From an uncultured Lachnospiraceae bacterium (GTDB lineage Bacteria; Bacillota; Clostridia; Lachnospirales; Lachnospiraceae), in assembly GCA_947363565.1 (NCBI GenBank), contig CANAPP010000019.1, positions 1-52,570 of the forward strand: a stretch of 52,570 bases of DNA. The letters run 5' to 3'. How positions within the stretch are numbered: position 1 is the stretch's first letter; each line of letters opens with the position of its first letter. The notes below the pieces were generated by a model that saw only the letters and a program-made list of their open reading frames with translations, made no database searches and was not told the DNA's origin. Below, one piece after another: positions 27,552 through 37,123 of this stretch. Made by a program: the position numbers and the translations under genes.

Positions 27552-27594
27552 GGCCGCAGAACCTGAAGCGTCAAAGCTTCTGGTCTCTGCGGCC
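27552..27594. terminator. Shared convergent terminator
   Basis: Inverted repeat GGCCGCAGA (27552-27560) and TCTGCGGCC (27586-27594) with an inner TGAAGC/GCTTC stem. On the minus strand it is followed by TTTTCTTTTC, on the plus strand by TTACTTTTAT. It lies between the convergent genes 26434-27492 (+) and 27613-28365 (-) and probably ends both; the minus-strand T run is the better one. Confidence 0.75.
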
Positions 27595-27612
27595 CTTACT
27601 TTTATCCGGCGG

Positions 27613-28365
27613 TCACAGATCCGCCATCCGCCCGAGGATCTCCTGGTAAAACTCTTCCTTCTCCCCGTCCCGCCTGAGCACATCCAGTATCTTCCCGTCC
27701 TTTAGCAGGATGATCCGCGTACAGTGGCTGGCCATCTGCGGGTCGTGGGTGACCATGACGATGGTCTTTTTATATTTCTGGTTGATCTTATTCAAGGAGC
27801 GGATCACCGTCTGCCCGGACGTTGAGTCAAGGTTCCCCGTCGGCTCATCCGCCAGGATCAGGTCAGGGTTGTTGATCAGAGCGCGGCAGACAGCCACCCG
27901 CTGCTTTTCCCCGCCGGACAGTTCGTAAGGACTTTTCCTTAACAGCTTTTCTATGCCGAACCTTACGGCAAATCCCTTCGCCCGTTTTTTCATGACGGCC
28001 GGCTTTTCCTTTCCCAGGATCATGGGCAGCATGATGTTCTCCTCCACGGACAGACTGTCCATCAGGTAAAAGTCCTGGAAGATAAAGCCGATCTGCTTGC
28101 GCCGGATGTCCGCAAGCTGGTCGCCGTAAAGTCCCTTCGTATCCTTTCCCATGAACCTGACCGTCCCGTTCGTCTGCTTGTCGATCATCCCCAATACCTT
28201 AAGGAGCGTTGTCTTCCCGCAGCCTGATTTCCCCATGATCCCTACAAATTCTCCCTTATCCACCTTAAAGCTTATCCCTTTTAAGACTTTGATATCATCC
28301 GCCGAACTTTTCACTGCCGACTTCCGGTAATTGCGGACCAGCCCTCTCACCTCTAACACTCTCAT
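27613..28365 (-). CDS. BceA/LolD-type ABC ATPase of cassette 1
   Basis: A 250-residue ATPase of the MacB/LolD/BceA class, which works as a mechanotransmission motor with FtsX-type permeases. Seen: Walker [12 protein letters not shown] (residues about 44-54), Q-loop FQDFYLMD, signature [11 protein letters not shown], Walker [13 protein letters not shown], and MVTHDP. Closely similar to the ATPase at 32248-33240. Last gene of the first ECF/anti-sigma/permease/ATPase cassette, 72 bases after its permease. By analogy with BceAB it could confer resistance to a cell-wall-active peptide; that is inference. Confidence 0.93.
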   Translation of the reverse strand: MRVLEVRGLVRNYRKSAVKSSADDIKVLKGISFKVDKGEFVGIMGKSGCGKTTLLKVLGMIDKQTNGTVRFMGKDTKGLYGDQLADIRRKQIGFIFQDFYLMDSLSVEENIMLPMILGKEKPAVMKKRAKGFAVRFGIEKLLRKSPYELSGGEKQRVAVCRALINNPDLILADEPTGNLDSTSGQTVIRSLNKINQKYKKTIVMVTHDPQMASHCTRIILLKDGKILDVLRRDGEKEEFYQEILGRMADL

Positions 28366-28437
28366 CTTCGCTTTCCTCCCTTCGGTGAATCCTCTGCGTT
28401 TGCCATCTCTGCGTTATGCCACCCTTTTTAACACCGC

Positions 28438-31044
28438 TCACTGCACCTTTCGCTCAAGAAGCCGGATCTCCCGCTCCGTCATAAACGCCAGCACAAAGCA
28501 AAACTCCGCCAGCTCACACACCGCGAAGGGAATGACCCGCTTCAGCATATACAATATATCCGCCGCCTCGTAAAATCTCGCTTTGAAAGTCCCTGAGACT
28601 ATGCAGGCACTCACCGGAACCGATATAAGCAGCAAAATCCCCATATACACCCACATCTCCCTGCGAAGGAGCGCCATGCGTTGCCTTTTGCGCATACCCA
28701 TGCAGGCCAGAAATTCCGTGCGCCGCTTATTCGGCCCGTGCTCGGTCATCAGCCTGATCTTCCACAGCAGGATGCCCGCCAGGAAAAATAATGGGATCAG
28801 AAGCTCCCCCATGACTGTCCGCATATTAAGCTCCGCGAGGAATCTCTTCTGGGCATCTGCCTTGAGATAATAGCTTTTTACTTTGGCGTCATACTTTTCA
28901 TCGATGGCGTGACGCTCTTTGAAGGCTGCAAGGTCGGGTTCAAGACGCTTAAGAGCCGCCGCATCCGCATTCACCAGAACAAGCCTTGTCGGCCCCGGAT
29001 ACTCCAGTTCCTCTAAGCTCTCCCTGGCTTTTGCAAAATAGGTATCTGAAAACACGATGAGGTTCTCCCGCTCTCCCTGGCACATGATTCCCATAAGCGC
29101 CGCCGTCTCCTCGCCAATCACCCGGTAAGGCTCTGCCAGCTCGTTGTCTCCCCACTCGTCAACCCCTTTGGCATATTCATAGACCGTGCCCACATAGTAG
29201 CCGTCCCGGCTGTAATCCGCCGGCCGCGCTTTTGTGCCCTTATCCTGCTGGTGCACGATATAGATGCCCGCCCCGCCTTTGCCAAAGCCAAGCGCTTTCT
29301 TTTTGTACCGGGGATCCCGAGCTTTTTTAAGCGCATGGTAAGAAGACTCCGATATGCCGATATTTTGGCTGTTTACCCTGGCAGTGACAAGCCGTCCCGG
29401 CTGTTCGCCCTTTTCTCCGATCACCCGCACCATCGGGCAGTCTGTTGCCTGTATCCCTTCCCGCCCGTTTAAGCTCTGGATGAATGCCTCATCCTCCTGC
29501 CCTTCCCCGGCAAGGCACACCAGGTCGTAAGGGCTTAAGGCGTCCGCATCCGGGATCAGCCCCGCAGAAAATACCTGCACACCGAACAGCCCCAGTATGC
29601 AGCATTGGATGACGCACAGCCCGAATAGATACCACACCGCGCTCCTTGATCGGTGGTAAAAGGCGTGGAGCCCGAACAGATTATCCAAATACCGCCCTTT
29701 CCTTTTCTGCCTCGCCAGATACCAGGCCATCCCGTAGCGCAGCACCAGATAGATGCCGAAGAAACAGACGATGAGCTGATCGATATTTTCGTAATTGATA
29801 TTCTTCGCGTAATCCGTTAATCTGCATACACAGATCACCAGCCCTGCCGCCGTAAATACTCTGAAGCGCTTTCCCGGGAGCTTCTCCCCGAGGGCGCTTA
29901 AGTCCACGGAGCTTCCCATGCGCAAGCCGACGAAGATGTCATGGGTCACACAGAAGGTGACCAGATAAAAGATCACGATCACCCCCGCCGATGCCAGGAT
30001 GAGAAGCGGCGAAAGCCATCCTTCCCCGCCACCAAGCCTTTTTCTTAAAAGCCCTACCAAAGCTCCGCCAAAGATGCCGCCAAGCAGGAGCGACAGGCCG
30101 CCGCCAAGCAAAAGCTCTGCGCCCATGCACAGATACATGGTCTGTCTTCTGATCCCCAAAGTAGAAAACATCCCGTACTCCGGGATCCGCCGTTTCAGGT
30201 AATACAAAAGAAGAAGCACCAGCATAAAAAGCCCGACAGCTCCAAGCTCCATAAGGCTGCTAAGGAGGATCTTTCCCGCACCCACAGGATAGCCCACTTT
30301 CAGGCTTACGTCCCCCTCCTTGATGACCTGCCACAGCCCGAACCCGGAAAACACCACCATAAACACAAGGGCATTGCAGAAAAACAGCATGGCATAATCC
30401 CTGAGGCTCTTCTTAAAATTCTTCCATATCGCTTCGTAGAAGAGCCTTGAGTATTTCCCCGGGAAAGCAAGGCGCCTTTTTCGCTCCTCCTTTTCCCGCT
30501 TCTCTTTTTCCCGGTAGGCGAGGGTCGCCCGGAGCGTCTCATCCCAGCTTTCGATGATCTTCCTCCCGACACACTCAAATCCGCTGAAAAAAAGGAAGAT
30601 AAAAGGGAACATGGTAGAAACGATGATATTCCCCCCGCAGAGCCTACCCGGCATATACTCCTCTGTGCTGGCCACGGCAACAGCGACGCTTAACAGCACT
30701 GCCCCGTAATTTATGTTCCAGTTCTTATCCGCAAGCACCGTCCCGAGATAGACCGCACTAAGGATAAGGTAAAGAAGAAGCACCCCGAAAAATACGCAAA
30801 AGCCGCCGCCGTAGGACAGATCTTCCTGCGCCCCTGCCCGCTCAAGCATCCTGGCTGTCCCGTCCTTTAACCAGGCTGTCCCGAAGGAGGCCAGGCTGTA
30901 GCGCTTCTTTCCGATCACCATCCACGGATAGAAAAGGGATGCAAACGCCAGAAGATACATCCCCGCAGAATACCTTTTCTGGATAGCCTTCAGCTTATCT
31001 TTCTCAATAATCTCTGTCGTTTTCTTCTGTCTTCTCATCCGCAT
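28438..31044 (-). CDS. FtsX-type ABC permease of cassette 1 (BceB-like)
   Basis: An 868-residue permease with about ten hydrophobic segments and FtsX-type blocks (YYLKRRIPEYGMFSTLGIRR in the first, EFLACMGMRKRQRMALLRRE in the last). A large extracellular domain (about residues 500-740) lies before the last three segments, as in BceB-like peptide sensors. Its section NIGISESSYHALKK...IYIVHQQD is nearly repeated in the permease at 33230-35941, showing common descent. An N-terminal four-segment unit precedes the first FtsX block. It begins inside the end of the anti-sigma gene (10-base overlap). Confidence 0.9.
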   Translation of the reverse strand: MRMRRQKKTTEIIEKDKLKAIQKRYSAGMYLLAFASLFYPWMVIGKKRYSLASFGTAWLKDGTARMLERAGAQEDLSYGGGFCVFFGVLLLYLILSAVYLGTVLADKNWNINYGAVLLSVAVAVASTEEYMPGRLCGGNIIVSTMFPFIFLFFSGFECVGRKIIESWDETLRATLAYREKEKREKEERKRRLAFPGKYSRLFYEAIWKNFKKSLRDYAMLFFCNALVFMVVFSGFGLWQVIKEGDVSLKVGYPVGAGKILLSSLMELGAVGLFMLVLLLLYYLKRRIPEYGMFSTLGIRRQTMYLCMGAELLLGGGLSLLLGGIFGGALVGLLRKRLGGGEGWLSPLLILASAGVIVIFYLVTFCVTHDIFVGLRMGSSVDLSALGEKLPGKRFRVFTAAGLVICVCRLTDYAKNINYENIDQLIVCFFGIYLVLRYGMAWYLARQKRKGRYLDNLFGLHAFYHRSRSAVWYLFGLCVIQCCILGLFGVQVFSAGLIPDADALSPYDLVCLAGEGQEDEAFIQSLNGREGIQATDCPMVRVIGEKGEQPGRLVTARVNSQNIGISESSYHALKKARDPRYKKKALGFGKGGAGIYIVHQQDKGTKARPADYSRDGYYVGTVYEYAKGVDEWGDNELAEPYRVIGEETAALMGIMCQGERENLIVFSDTYFAKARESLEELEYPGPTRLVLVNADAAALKRLEPDLAAFKERHAIDEKYDAKVKSYYLKADAQKRFLAELNMRTVMGELLIPLFFLAGILLWKIRLMTEHGPNKRRTEFLACMGMRKRQRMALLRREMWVYMGILLLISVPVSACIVSGTFKARFYEAADILYMLKRVIPFAVCELAEFCFVLAFMTEREIRLLERKVQ

Positions 31045-31631
31045 AGCCCCACCAGCTCACTGTACAAATACATGAATCCAATCGCCGTCATGATCACGGC
31101 ATACAATATTTTCATAAACAGGGACATGGACAAAAGACTGTCAAAGATCAGCCGTCCCCGTTTTTTTAAGAACAAGGCCAAAAGGTCGCACAAAAGGAAC
31201 AGAAAGCAGGCCAGCACGATGCTGGTAAGCTGCATAAACTCGTTGAAGTGCTCTGTCTGACTCAGTTCTTCGTAATTGAACACCTTCCCGTACCACGGAA
31301 GCTTCGTGGCATGGAAGAACAACTCCTTGATCCGCACCCCCAGGATAAGGAAGAAAACATTCAAAAATATGTCAATCCACCGTATCCGGTCCGCAAGCTT
31401 TTGCTTTACCCCCGTCTCGATCCGTTCTTTCCCTTCGAGCAAAAGCTGCTCCTCAACCGCTGTAAACTCCCCTTCCTGTTCCTCGGCTGCCGGCTCTGTC
31501 ATCAGCCTGTATTCTCTCTGGCAGTCCTCGCAGTCAAGCAGATGCTCCCTGACAAGTTCGCTGCTGCTTGCGCTGCACGCATCATCGATATAAAGGGGCA
31601 GCAGGTCCCTCACGATCTCACAGGTTTTCAT
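31035..31631 (-). CDS. zf-HC2 anti-sigma factor of cassette 1
   Basis: A 198-residue membrane-bound anti-sigma factor. Seen: the N-terminal zinc-binding HC2 domain (MKTCEIVRDLLPLYIDD, then EHLLDCEDC with the His-x3-Cys-x2-Cys ligands), a linker, and about three hydrophobic segments in the C-terminal half (about 95-195). It should hold the ECF sigma factor, encoded directly upstream, at the membrane. The ATG at 31631 follows GGGAGGTGATGGCA and overlaps the sigma gene end by 14 bases; GTG and ATG codons a few bases earlier are alternatives. Paralogue: 36028-36618. Confidence 0.9.
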   Translation of the reverse strand: MKTCEIVRDLLPLYIDDACSASSSELVREHLLDCEDCQREYRLMTEPAAEEQEGEFTAVEEQLLLEGKERIETGVKQKLADRIRWIDIFLNVFFLILGVRIKELFFHATKLPWYGKVFNYEELSQTEHFNEFMQLTSIVLACFLFLLCDLLALFLKKRGRLIFDSLLSMSLFMKILYAVIMTAIGFMYLYSELVGLCG

Positions 31632-32115
31632 TGCCATCACCTCCCATACGCTCTGCGATCATCTTCCTGGCGCGAAAAAATGTCACCCGCCCCCATGACT
31701 CGCTCTTTCCGAATATTTTCCCGATATTTTTAAAGGACATCTCGCCCATCACCCGCAAGAGAAATACCTCCCGGTAAGGCTCCGGTAAGCCGTGAAGGAT
31801 ACGCTTCGCGCTCTCGCTGTCCTCTTTCTCTATCATCTGCTCTAACGGCACCGCCTCTTTCGAAGGCGTGTCCTCATTAAGCTGCTCTGTCCTGACCCTG
31901 TTCTTCCGGCACCAGGAATAATACTCAAGCTTCGCGATCTGGCACAGCCAGGACAGTATTTTTCCCCGGTCCTCATAGCGGCCAAGCTTTTCAAAAGCTA
32001 TGGCAAACGTCTCCTGGGTCAGCTCCTCCGCCACGTCAGAACTTCCCGAAAGCTTCAAAAGGAACCGGTAGACTTCCGTCAGATGGCGCCGGTATATCGC
32101 CTCAAAATCCTCCAC
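31618..32115 (-). CDS. ECF sigma factor of cassette 1
   Basis: A 165-residue extracytoplasmic-function sigma factor with region 2 (EVYRFLLKLSGSSDVAEELT, then WLCQIAKLEYYSWCRK) and region 4 (LPEPYREVFLLRVMGEMSFK, then SESWGRVTFFRARKMI). A GTG start at 32115 is preferred: it lies just after GGAGGTGAGCAT, and the resulting N-terminus (VEDFEAIYRRHL) aligns with the paralogue (VQDFEKVYVEYL). The in-frame ATG at 32133 would place the ribosome site inside the gene. An ECF-like promoter precedes it (32137-32165). Expected to drive its own cassette when released by the anti-sigma factor. Confidence 0.9.
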   Translation of the reverse strand: MEDFEAIYRRHLTEVYRFLLKLSGSSDVAEELTQETFAIAFEKLGRYEDRGKILSWLCQIAKLEYYSWCRKNRVRTEQLNEDTPSKEAVPLEQMIEKEDSESAKRILHGLPEPYREVFLLRVMGEMSFKNIGKIFGKSESWGRVTFFRARKMIAERMGGDGNENL

Positions 32116-32136
32116 ATGCTCACCTCCCTCCATATA

Positions 32137-32165
32137 TTAACGTCGGGTTTTCGCAAAATGTTACA
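32137..32165 (-). promoter_or_regulatory. Candidate ECF-type autoregulatory promoter, cassette 1
   Basis: Minus strand: TGTAAC (32165-32160), 17-base spacer, CGTTAA (32142-32137). A TGTAAC or TGAAAC -35 with a CG-containing -10 is the pattern known for B. subtilis ECF factors such as SigX. The same -35 word with the same spacing occurs upstream of the paralogous sigma gene (37124-37155). No good sigma-A promoter is seen nearby. Confidence 0.5.
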
Positions 32166-32188
32166 ATATATTTATTCTATCACAAAAA

Positions 32189-32208
32189 GGAGACCCCGAA
32201 AGGTCTCC
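32189..32208 (-). terminator. Rho-independent terminator of cassette 2
   Basis: GGAGACC (32189-32195) and GGTCTCC (32202-32208) form a 7-base stem with a 6-base loop. On the minus strand it is followed by TTTTTGTG. It lies 40 bases after the stop of the ATPase at 32248 and separates the two paralogous cassettes, so they are independent transcription units. Confidence 0.8.
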
Positions 32209-32247
32209 CTGACATTATCCCTGCCGCGATCTCTGCCGCAGCCTCCG

Positions 32248-33240
32248 CTACAAATCCTTCATTCTCTCGATGATCTTATCATAAAACTCTTCCTCGGTCC
32301 CCCTGCGCCGCAGATCCTCTAAGATCACGCCGTCCTTCAGGAAGATGATCCGCTTACAGTGACTCGCCACCTGCGGGTCGTGGGTAACCATGATGATGGT
32401 CTTTTTCATCTTCGCGTTGATCCGTTCCAGGGCGTCGATGACGATCTTGCCGGACTTTGAATCAAGGTTCCCGGTAGGTTCGTCCGCAAGGATCAGATCC
32501 GGGTTATTGATCAGCGCCCTGCTGATGGCCACCCGCTGCTTTTCCCCGCCGGAAAGCTCATAAGGGTATTTTTTCATCAGATGGGAGAGGCCGAAATGCT
32601 CAGCGTATTCCTTCCCCTTCTCCATGCATTTTCGGACATTCTTTTTATCCAGCACCATGGGCAGCATGATATTCTCACTGACCGTCAGGCTGTCCATAAG
32701 ATAAAAATCCTGGAACACAAAGCCGATCTCCCGCCGCCGGATGTCCGCCAGCTCGTCGTTCCACAGCTTCTTCGTATCCTTTCCACAAAAATAGAGATTT
32801 CCCCTGGTGGGCTTGTCGATAAGCCCGATGGTCTTAAGGAGCGTTGTCTTTCCGCAGCCGGATTTTCCCATGATCCCAACAAAATCCTGTTCCTTCACCG
32901 TAAAATCAAGACCTTTTAACACCTTGATACTCTCGGCCTCCTCATCTCCCCGACTGAGCTTGGCGTACTCCCGGTAGAGTTGCTCTACCTTGATGACGTC
33001 CTTTCTGCTCCTTGTCCCGGCCTTAGCTTTCTCAGGCTTGATCTTTTCTGCCCCGGCTCTCTCTGGCTTAGTCTTTTCTGCCCCGGCTTTCTCAGGCTTA
33101 GCTTTCCTGGCTCCTGCCGTCTCTGCCTTCACCCGCTTCTTAACCGCGCCTTCCTCCTTCGCCTCCCGAGGCTCGATTACCTTCCTCCCGCTGCCGTCAA
33201 TACGCTGCCTTACCTTTTTCTCTCTAACCTTATCTTCCAT
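32248..33240 (-). CDS. BceA/LolD-type ABC ATPase of cassette 2 with repeat-rich N-terminus
   Basis: A 330-residue protein. Residues about 81-330 are a MacB/LolD/BceA-type ATPase ([51 protein letters not shown]) very similar to 27613-28365. The first 80 residues are an added, highly charged Lys/Glu/Ala tail with a ten-residue period (KAKPEKAGAE, KTKPERAGAE, KIKPEKAKAG at 46-75), which the paralogue lacks. This extension is probably disordered; function unknown. It starts inside the permease end (11-base overlap) after AAAGGAGTAAGAG. Confidence 0.92.
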   Translation of the reverse strand: MEDKVREKKVRQRIDGSGRKVIEPREAKEEGAVKKRVKAETAGARKAKPEKAGAEKTKPERAGAEKIKPEKAKAGTRSRKDVIKVEQLYREYAKLSRGDEEAESIKVLKGLDFTVKEQDFVGIMGKSGCGKTTLLKTIGLIDKPTRGNLYFCGKDTKKLWNDELADIRRREIGFVFQDFYLMDSLTVSENIMLPMVLDKKNVRKCMEKGKEYAEHFGLSHLMKKYPYELSGGEKQRVAISRALINNPDLILADEPTGNLDSKSGKIVIDALERINAKMKKTIIMVTHDPQVASHCKRIIFLKDGVILEDLRRRGTEEEFYDKIIERMKDL

Positions 33241-35941
33241 CTCTTACTCCTTTCCCTTCAGATCTCCGTACATGCCTTTCTGCCATGAGCAGGACAGTCG
33301 CGCCTAACACCCCGAGGCTTACTGCCCACACAGGAACCATCAGCTTAAGATATAAAAATCTTTCTGCACGCGTATACTGCCTTGCCCAAAATACCGCCCC
33401 CGTATAGATCACCGCAAAGCCCACCGAGACCACCGTGGACAGCAGATAATAATAGCGGAGCACCTCCCTGCGGATAAGCCCTCTCCGCTCCCCTGCGCGC
33501 ATCCCCATACAGGTGAGGAACTCTGACCGCCGGGCCGCCATATCCGCCTCTGTCGCCATCTTTACCCCGAACAGCACAAGGTAGACGAACAAAGACACGA
33601 TCATCACCGACAGGTTCATGGTGACCTTCATGACCCGCTCAGTCTTTAGTTTGTGGACGGCCTCCTGCTTCGTGTAATAGCAGGGCACCGTCAGGTCATA
33701 CGCCTCATCCTGTGCGTGGCGCTTCTTAAATTCCGCCAGCTCAGCTTCAAGCTCCCTGATCTGCCCTTTCTGTATATTGATCAGGACAAGCCTTGACGGC
33801 CCCTGACAGATATTGACCCCGGGAATCTTTTCTTCATCCTCCGGGATCTGGCCGCCGGAAAACATATCCGTCGTCTTCCAAAGCTCCTTCGCCTGCGCAA
33901 AATAGGCATCCGAAAAGACCACCAGATTATCCCTGAGCCCCTGACGGAAAGTCCCCGTAAGGCTTTCAAACTCCTCTCCTTTGATCTTCTTGAAAAAATA
34001 GCCGTCATCCTCGATATTCCCACCCAGGGCAGAGGCGCCGATACAAGGTGTGCCGACGTGGAGCAGCGGTCTTGTCCTCGGCTGGAAAAAATCGATAGGC
34101 TGCGCCTTTATGGATCTGTCCTGCTGATGGACGATGTAGATCTCCTCCCCTTCGGCATCCAGATGAAGCTTTTTCTTCTGATACCCCGGATCGCGCTCTT
34201 TCTTCAGCGCGTGATAAGTACTCTCCGAGATCCCGATGTGCTGCCCCTGAGGCGGGTCACCCTGGTACACGCTCTCGTTCTGTTCTGTGGAATCATAGTT
34301 GGATATCCGGACCATCGGATACTCCCTGCGCGTAAGCTTGCACTTACTTTCCATCTGCCGGAAGAGTTCCTCATCCTCATCATTTGCCATGCACACGATA
34401 TCGTAAGGGTACAGCTCATCGGCATCCTCCGCGGTCACGGCCGAGATCATCTGGAAGGAAAAGTAGAACAGGGCGCAAAACTGCACTACCGCCATGGCAA
34501 AGATATATCTCGTGTTCGTCTTCGATCTGTGGAAAAGCTGGTTATGGATCATCAGCTTCCTGAGATAACTGCACGATTTCCTCTCTCCCAAAAGCCACCG
34601 GGTAATCCCGTAGCGCATCGCCACGTAGATCCCAATAAACAGAAGGAGCAAAAGATAAACACTCTCAAAATTCCTGATCTTACTGTACCTTACGGCGCTT
34701 ACCCCGCAGGAGATGATCCCCAGGGCGAAAAATCCCGTCCGCCATCTGACCGGCATCTCCTCCCGGACAGCATTGAGGTCTGTCCCGTGTCCCATGTTAA
34801 AATTATAAAAGATGTCCCTCGCCGCCATGAACGCGATCAGATAGATCATCAAAAGGGCTGCCGCCGCCGAAAAATACGTGCCTGCACCAAGCACCGACAT
34901 CCCGATCCTCACCCCCATAAGCGTCTCTGACTTTGCGCAGAATAAGTACAGCACGACGGTCCCGATGAGTCCTCCCGCCACAAAGGTGATAATAAGCAGT
35001 GAGATGAATTCTACCGCCACAAAATACTGAAGCGTCCCCCGCCGCATGCCAAGGGTAAGGAATATGCCGTAATTCTTCGCCCGGCAGCGCAGATAATAAA
35101 AGGTCAGGATAACGATGATGATCACCGAAATGATCCCCAGCGGGATGATCGCATTCATCAGCACCGCATTCAGTCCCCCGAAGATCTGATCCATCCCCTC
35201 ATACTTGCTTCTGGAGCCCAGCACCCGGTTTAGCCCGAAGCCGATGACAATAAAGGTAAATACCAGAACGCTGCAAAGAAGCAGCAGGATATAATCCTTC
35301 CAGTTACTCTTAAAGTTCTTCCAGATAAAACGGTAGAACAGCTCATTGTACCTGCCGTCAAAGTTAAGCCGCTCTCTCTTCTCCTGCTTTTCCTTAAGAT
35401 CCTTTTCCCGGTTAAGCTCTGACAGCTGCTTTGTCTCGGTCCAGTTCTCCATCAGCTTGACCGTCAAAAGCTCTGCCCCGCTAAAGAGCGTAAGAAGCCC
35501 CGGGACGACTCCCGCCAGCATCCGGTCAGTGGTGATGTCCAGGATGGAATACTGATTCATGGTCATATGCAGGTAGTAGGCTGAAAAGGACGCGGCAAAG
35601 GCAGCAATATTAAACCCTCGCCGCCTCCCCTTAAGCACCGACACCAGATAGAGGATGCCGCACAGGAAAAATATCCCGAAGAGAACAAGCTCTATCATGA
35701 TGCCTGCTTTCACCGCAGACAGATTATTAACGTCCGCGTAGACTTGTGCACCCTCGATCAGCACCTCAAGGCCGGGCGACTTCATCCTGACCGCCAGCCC
35801 GAACAGATTACACCGGATATCCCCGATGACGATGCACGGGAAAAGAGCCAGGATAATATCCGCCCCGTAGAAAAAGAACGATACTGCCGCCTGTGAACGT
35901 ACAGCAGATTTATCCGGTTTGTCAGCTTTTCTTCTCATCAC
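33230..35941 (-). CDS. FtsX-type ABC permease of cassette 2 (BceB-like)
   Basis: A 903-residue permease with about ten hydrophobic segments. Seen: first FtsX block (YYLRCRAKNYGIFLTLGMRR), a large extracellular domain (about 510-760) with HIGISESTYHALKK and IYIVHQQD shared with the other cassette, and the last block (EFLTCMGMRAGERRGLIRRE). It is separated from its anti-sigma gene by 86 bases, unlike the overlap in cassette 1; that gap holds AAAGGAG before the ATG and no clear promoter. Partner ATPase overlaps its end. Likely a sensor/exporter of an envelope-active peptide; inferred from BceAB only. Confidence 0.9.
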   Translation of the reverse strand: MMRRKADKPDKSAVRSQAAVSFFFYGADIILALFPCIVIGDIRCNLFGLAVRMKSPGLEVLIEGAQVYADVNNLSAVKAGIMIELVLFGIFFLCGILYLVSVLKGRRRGFNIAAFAASFSAYYLHMTMNQYSILDITTDRMLAGVVPGLLTLFSGAELLTVKLMENWTETKQLSELNREKDLKEKQEKRERLNFDGRYNELFYRFIWKNFKSNWKDYILLLLCSVLVFTFIVIGFGLNRVLGSRSKYEGMDQIFGGLNAVLMNAIIPLGIISVIIIVILTFYYLRCRAKNYGIFLTLGMRRGTLQYFVAVEFISLLIITFVAGGLIGTVVLYLFCAKSETLMGVRIGMSVLGAGTYFSAAAALLMIYLIAFMAARDIFYNFNMGHGTDLNAVREEMPVRWRTGFFALGIISCGVSAVRYSKIRNFESVYLLLLLFIGIYVAMRYGITRWLLGERKSCSYLRKLMIHNQLFHRSKTNTRYIFAMAVVQFCALFYFSFQMISAVTAEDADELYPYDIVCMANDEDEELFRQMESKCKLTRREYPMVRISNYDSTEQNESVYQGDPPQGQHIGISESTYHALKKERDPGYQKKKLHLDAEGEEIYIVHQQDRSIKAQPIDFFQPRTRPLLHVGTPCIGASALGGNIEDDGYFFKKIKGEEFESLTGTFRQGLRDNLVVFSDAYFAQAKELWKTTDMFSGGQIPEDEEKIPGVNICQGPSRLVLINIQKGQIRELEAELAEFKKRHAQDEAYDLTVPCYYTKQEAVHKLKTERVMKVTMNLSVMIVSLFVYLVLFGVKMATEADMAARRSEFLTCMGMRAGERRGLIRREVLRYYYLLSTVVSVGFAVIYTGAVFWARQYTRAERFLYLKLMVPVWAVSLGVLGATVLLMAERHVRRSEGKGVRDGR

Positions 35942-36027
35942 TTTCTCCTTTCCGTTATCTTTGCTGTTGATGTATAAATGATGTTCAGGATTCCCTGCGT
36001 TAAAAGCCCATGAGCCTGCCGGTGCGG

Positions 36028-36618
36028 CTACATGCGCAAAAGCAGCAGAAATCCGATGATGGCAAGTACGATAAACATGATAAATTTATAGAACACGGAC
36101 TGCAGCGCGATACAGGTCCAAAGGCCGTTCTGCCGCTTTTTTTTCACATTTATCAGATACACGACCTCTCCGAACAGGCAGTAAAGCGCAAGCCCGATCG
36201 TAAGGGGATTCCCCATATTGCTGTAGATGTCGATCCAAACGCTCTCTTCCCATCCGATCAGCAAGAGCTGATCATAGGTATAGAGGTAAAGCCGGTCGGC
36301 GGTATATTTTACCATGCAGATCACCCCGAACAGACACACCAGAATATTGAGCGGCATATCCATCCAGATGATATTCTCCACATAATCTTCCCGCACCTTT
36401 GTCCTGATCACTTCTTTTCCGGTCTTTAGAAGCTCCTCCTCCAAAAGGTTGCTCTGCTTTTCCTCCGTGCCGATGACAAGCTCCTGCGACATATCCCCCA
36501 GAAGCTTCCGGCAGGAGGGGCACCCGCTGATGTGCTCTTCTACAAGCTCCCTGCTCCCCGGGCTGCAGCAATCGTCCAGATATAATGGCAGCAAATCCCT
36601 GATAATCTCACACTTCAT
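36028..36618 (-). CDS. zf-HC2 anti-sigma factor of cassette 2
   Basis: A 196-residue membrane anti-sigma factor. Seen: HC2 zinc domain (MKCEIIRDLLPLYLDDCCSP, then EHISGCPSC), a linker, and about three hydrophobic segments over residues 85-196. The start ATG lies inside the sigma gene end (11-base overlap), the same arrangement as in cassette 1. It is clearly homologous to 31035-31631 but diverged, so each anti-sigma factor probably serves its own sigma factor. Confidence 0.9.
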   Translation of the reverse strand: MKCEIIRDLLPLYLDDCCSPGSRELVEEHISGCPSCRKLLGDMSQELVIGTEEKQSNLLEEELLKTGKEVIRTKVREDYVENIIWMDMPLNILVCLFGVICMVKYTADRLYLYTYDQLLLIGWEESVWIDIYSNMGNPLTIGLALYCLFGEVVYLINVKKKRQNGLWTCIALQSVFYKFIMFIVLAIIGFLLLLRM

Positions 36619-37114
36619 TGTCCCCGCTCCTTTCCAGCCGCTCGATGATCATACATTTCGCACGGTAATAGGTCACTCTCGCCCACGACTCCGATTTCCC
36701 GAACAGACGGCTGATATCCCGGTAAGAAAGCTCAGCCATCACGCGTAAGGTAAACACCTCTTTGTAAGGCTCCGGCAGCGCCTGTAAAATCTCCTGGATC
36801 CGAAGCCTTTCTGCCCGGGCGATATACTGCTCCTCCGGGCTTTCCTCCCACCGTTCATCCCGCACCGTCTCCACGCCCACAAAAGGCTTTCTCTTCCGCA
36901 GGTATGCAAAATACTCATGCTTGGCAATCTGGCACAACCAGACAGACATCTTGCATGTCCCGCGGAATTTCCCCAGATTTTCAAAAGCGATGGAAAATGT
37001 GGACTGGGTCAGCTCCTCGGCGATGTCTTCGCTGCCGCTTAATTTCAGCAGAAAATTATAGACATCCCGCAGATATTCTACATAGACCTTCTCAAAATCC
37101 TGCACCCATTCCAC
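36608..37114 (-). CDS. ECF sigma factor of cassette 2
   Basis: A 168-residue ECF sigma factor: region 2 (VYNFLLKLSGSEDIAEELTQ, WLCQIAKHEYFAYLRK), region 4 (LPEPYKEVFTLRVMAELSYR, SESWARVTYYRAKCMI). It is a close paralogue of 31618-32115; both share the order KLSGS..DIAEELTQ and SESW.RVT. Start ATG follows GGGGAGGTGGA. Lies at the head of cassette 2, downstream of a candidate ECF promoter (37124-37155). Confidence 0.92.
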   Translation of the reverse strand: MEWVQDFEKVYVEYLRDVYNFLLKLSGSEDIAEELTQSTFSIAFENLGKFRGTCKMSVWLCQIAKHEYFAYLRKRKPFVGVETVRDERWEESPEEQYIARAERLRIQEILQALPEPYKEVFTLRVMAELSYRDISRLFGKSESWARVTYYRAKCMIIERLERSGDNEV

Positions 37115-37123
37115 CTCCCCTAC

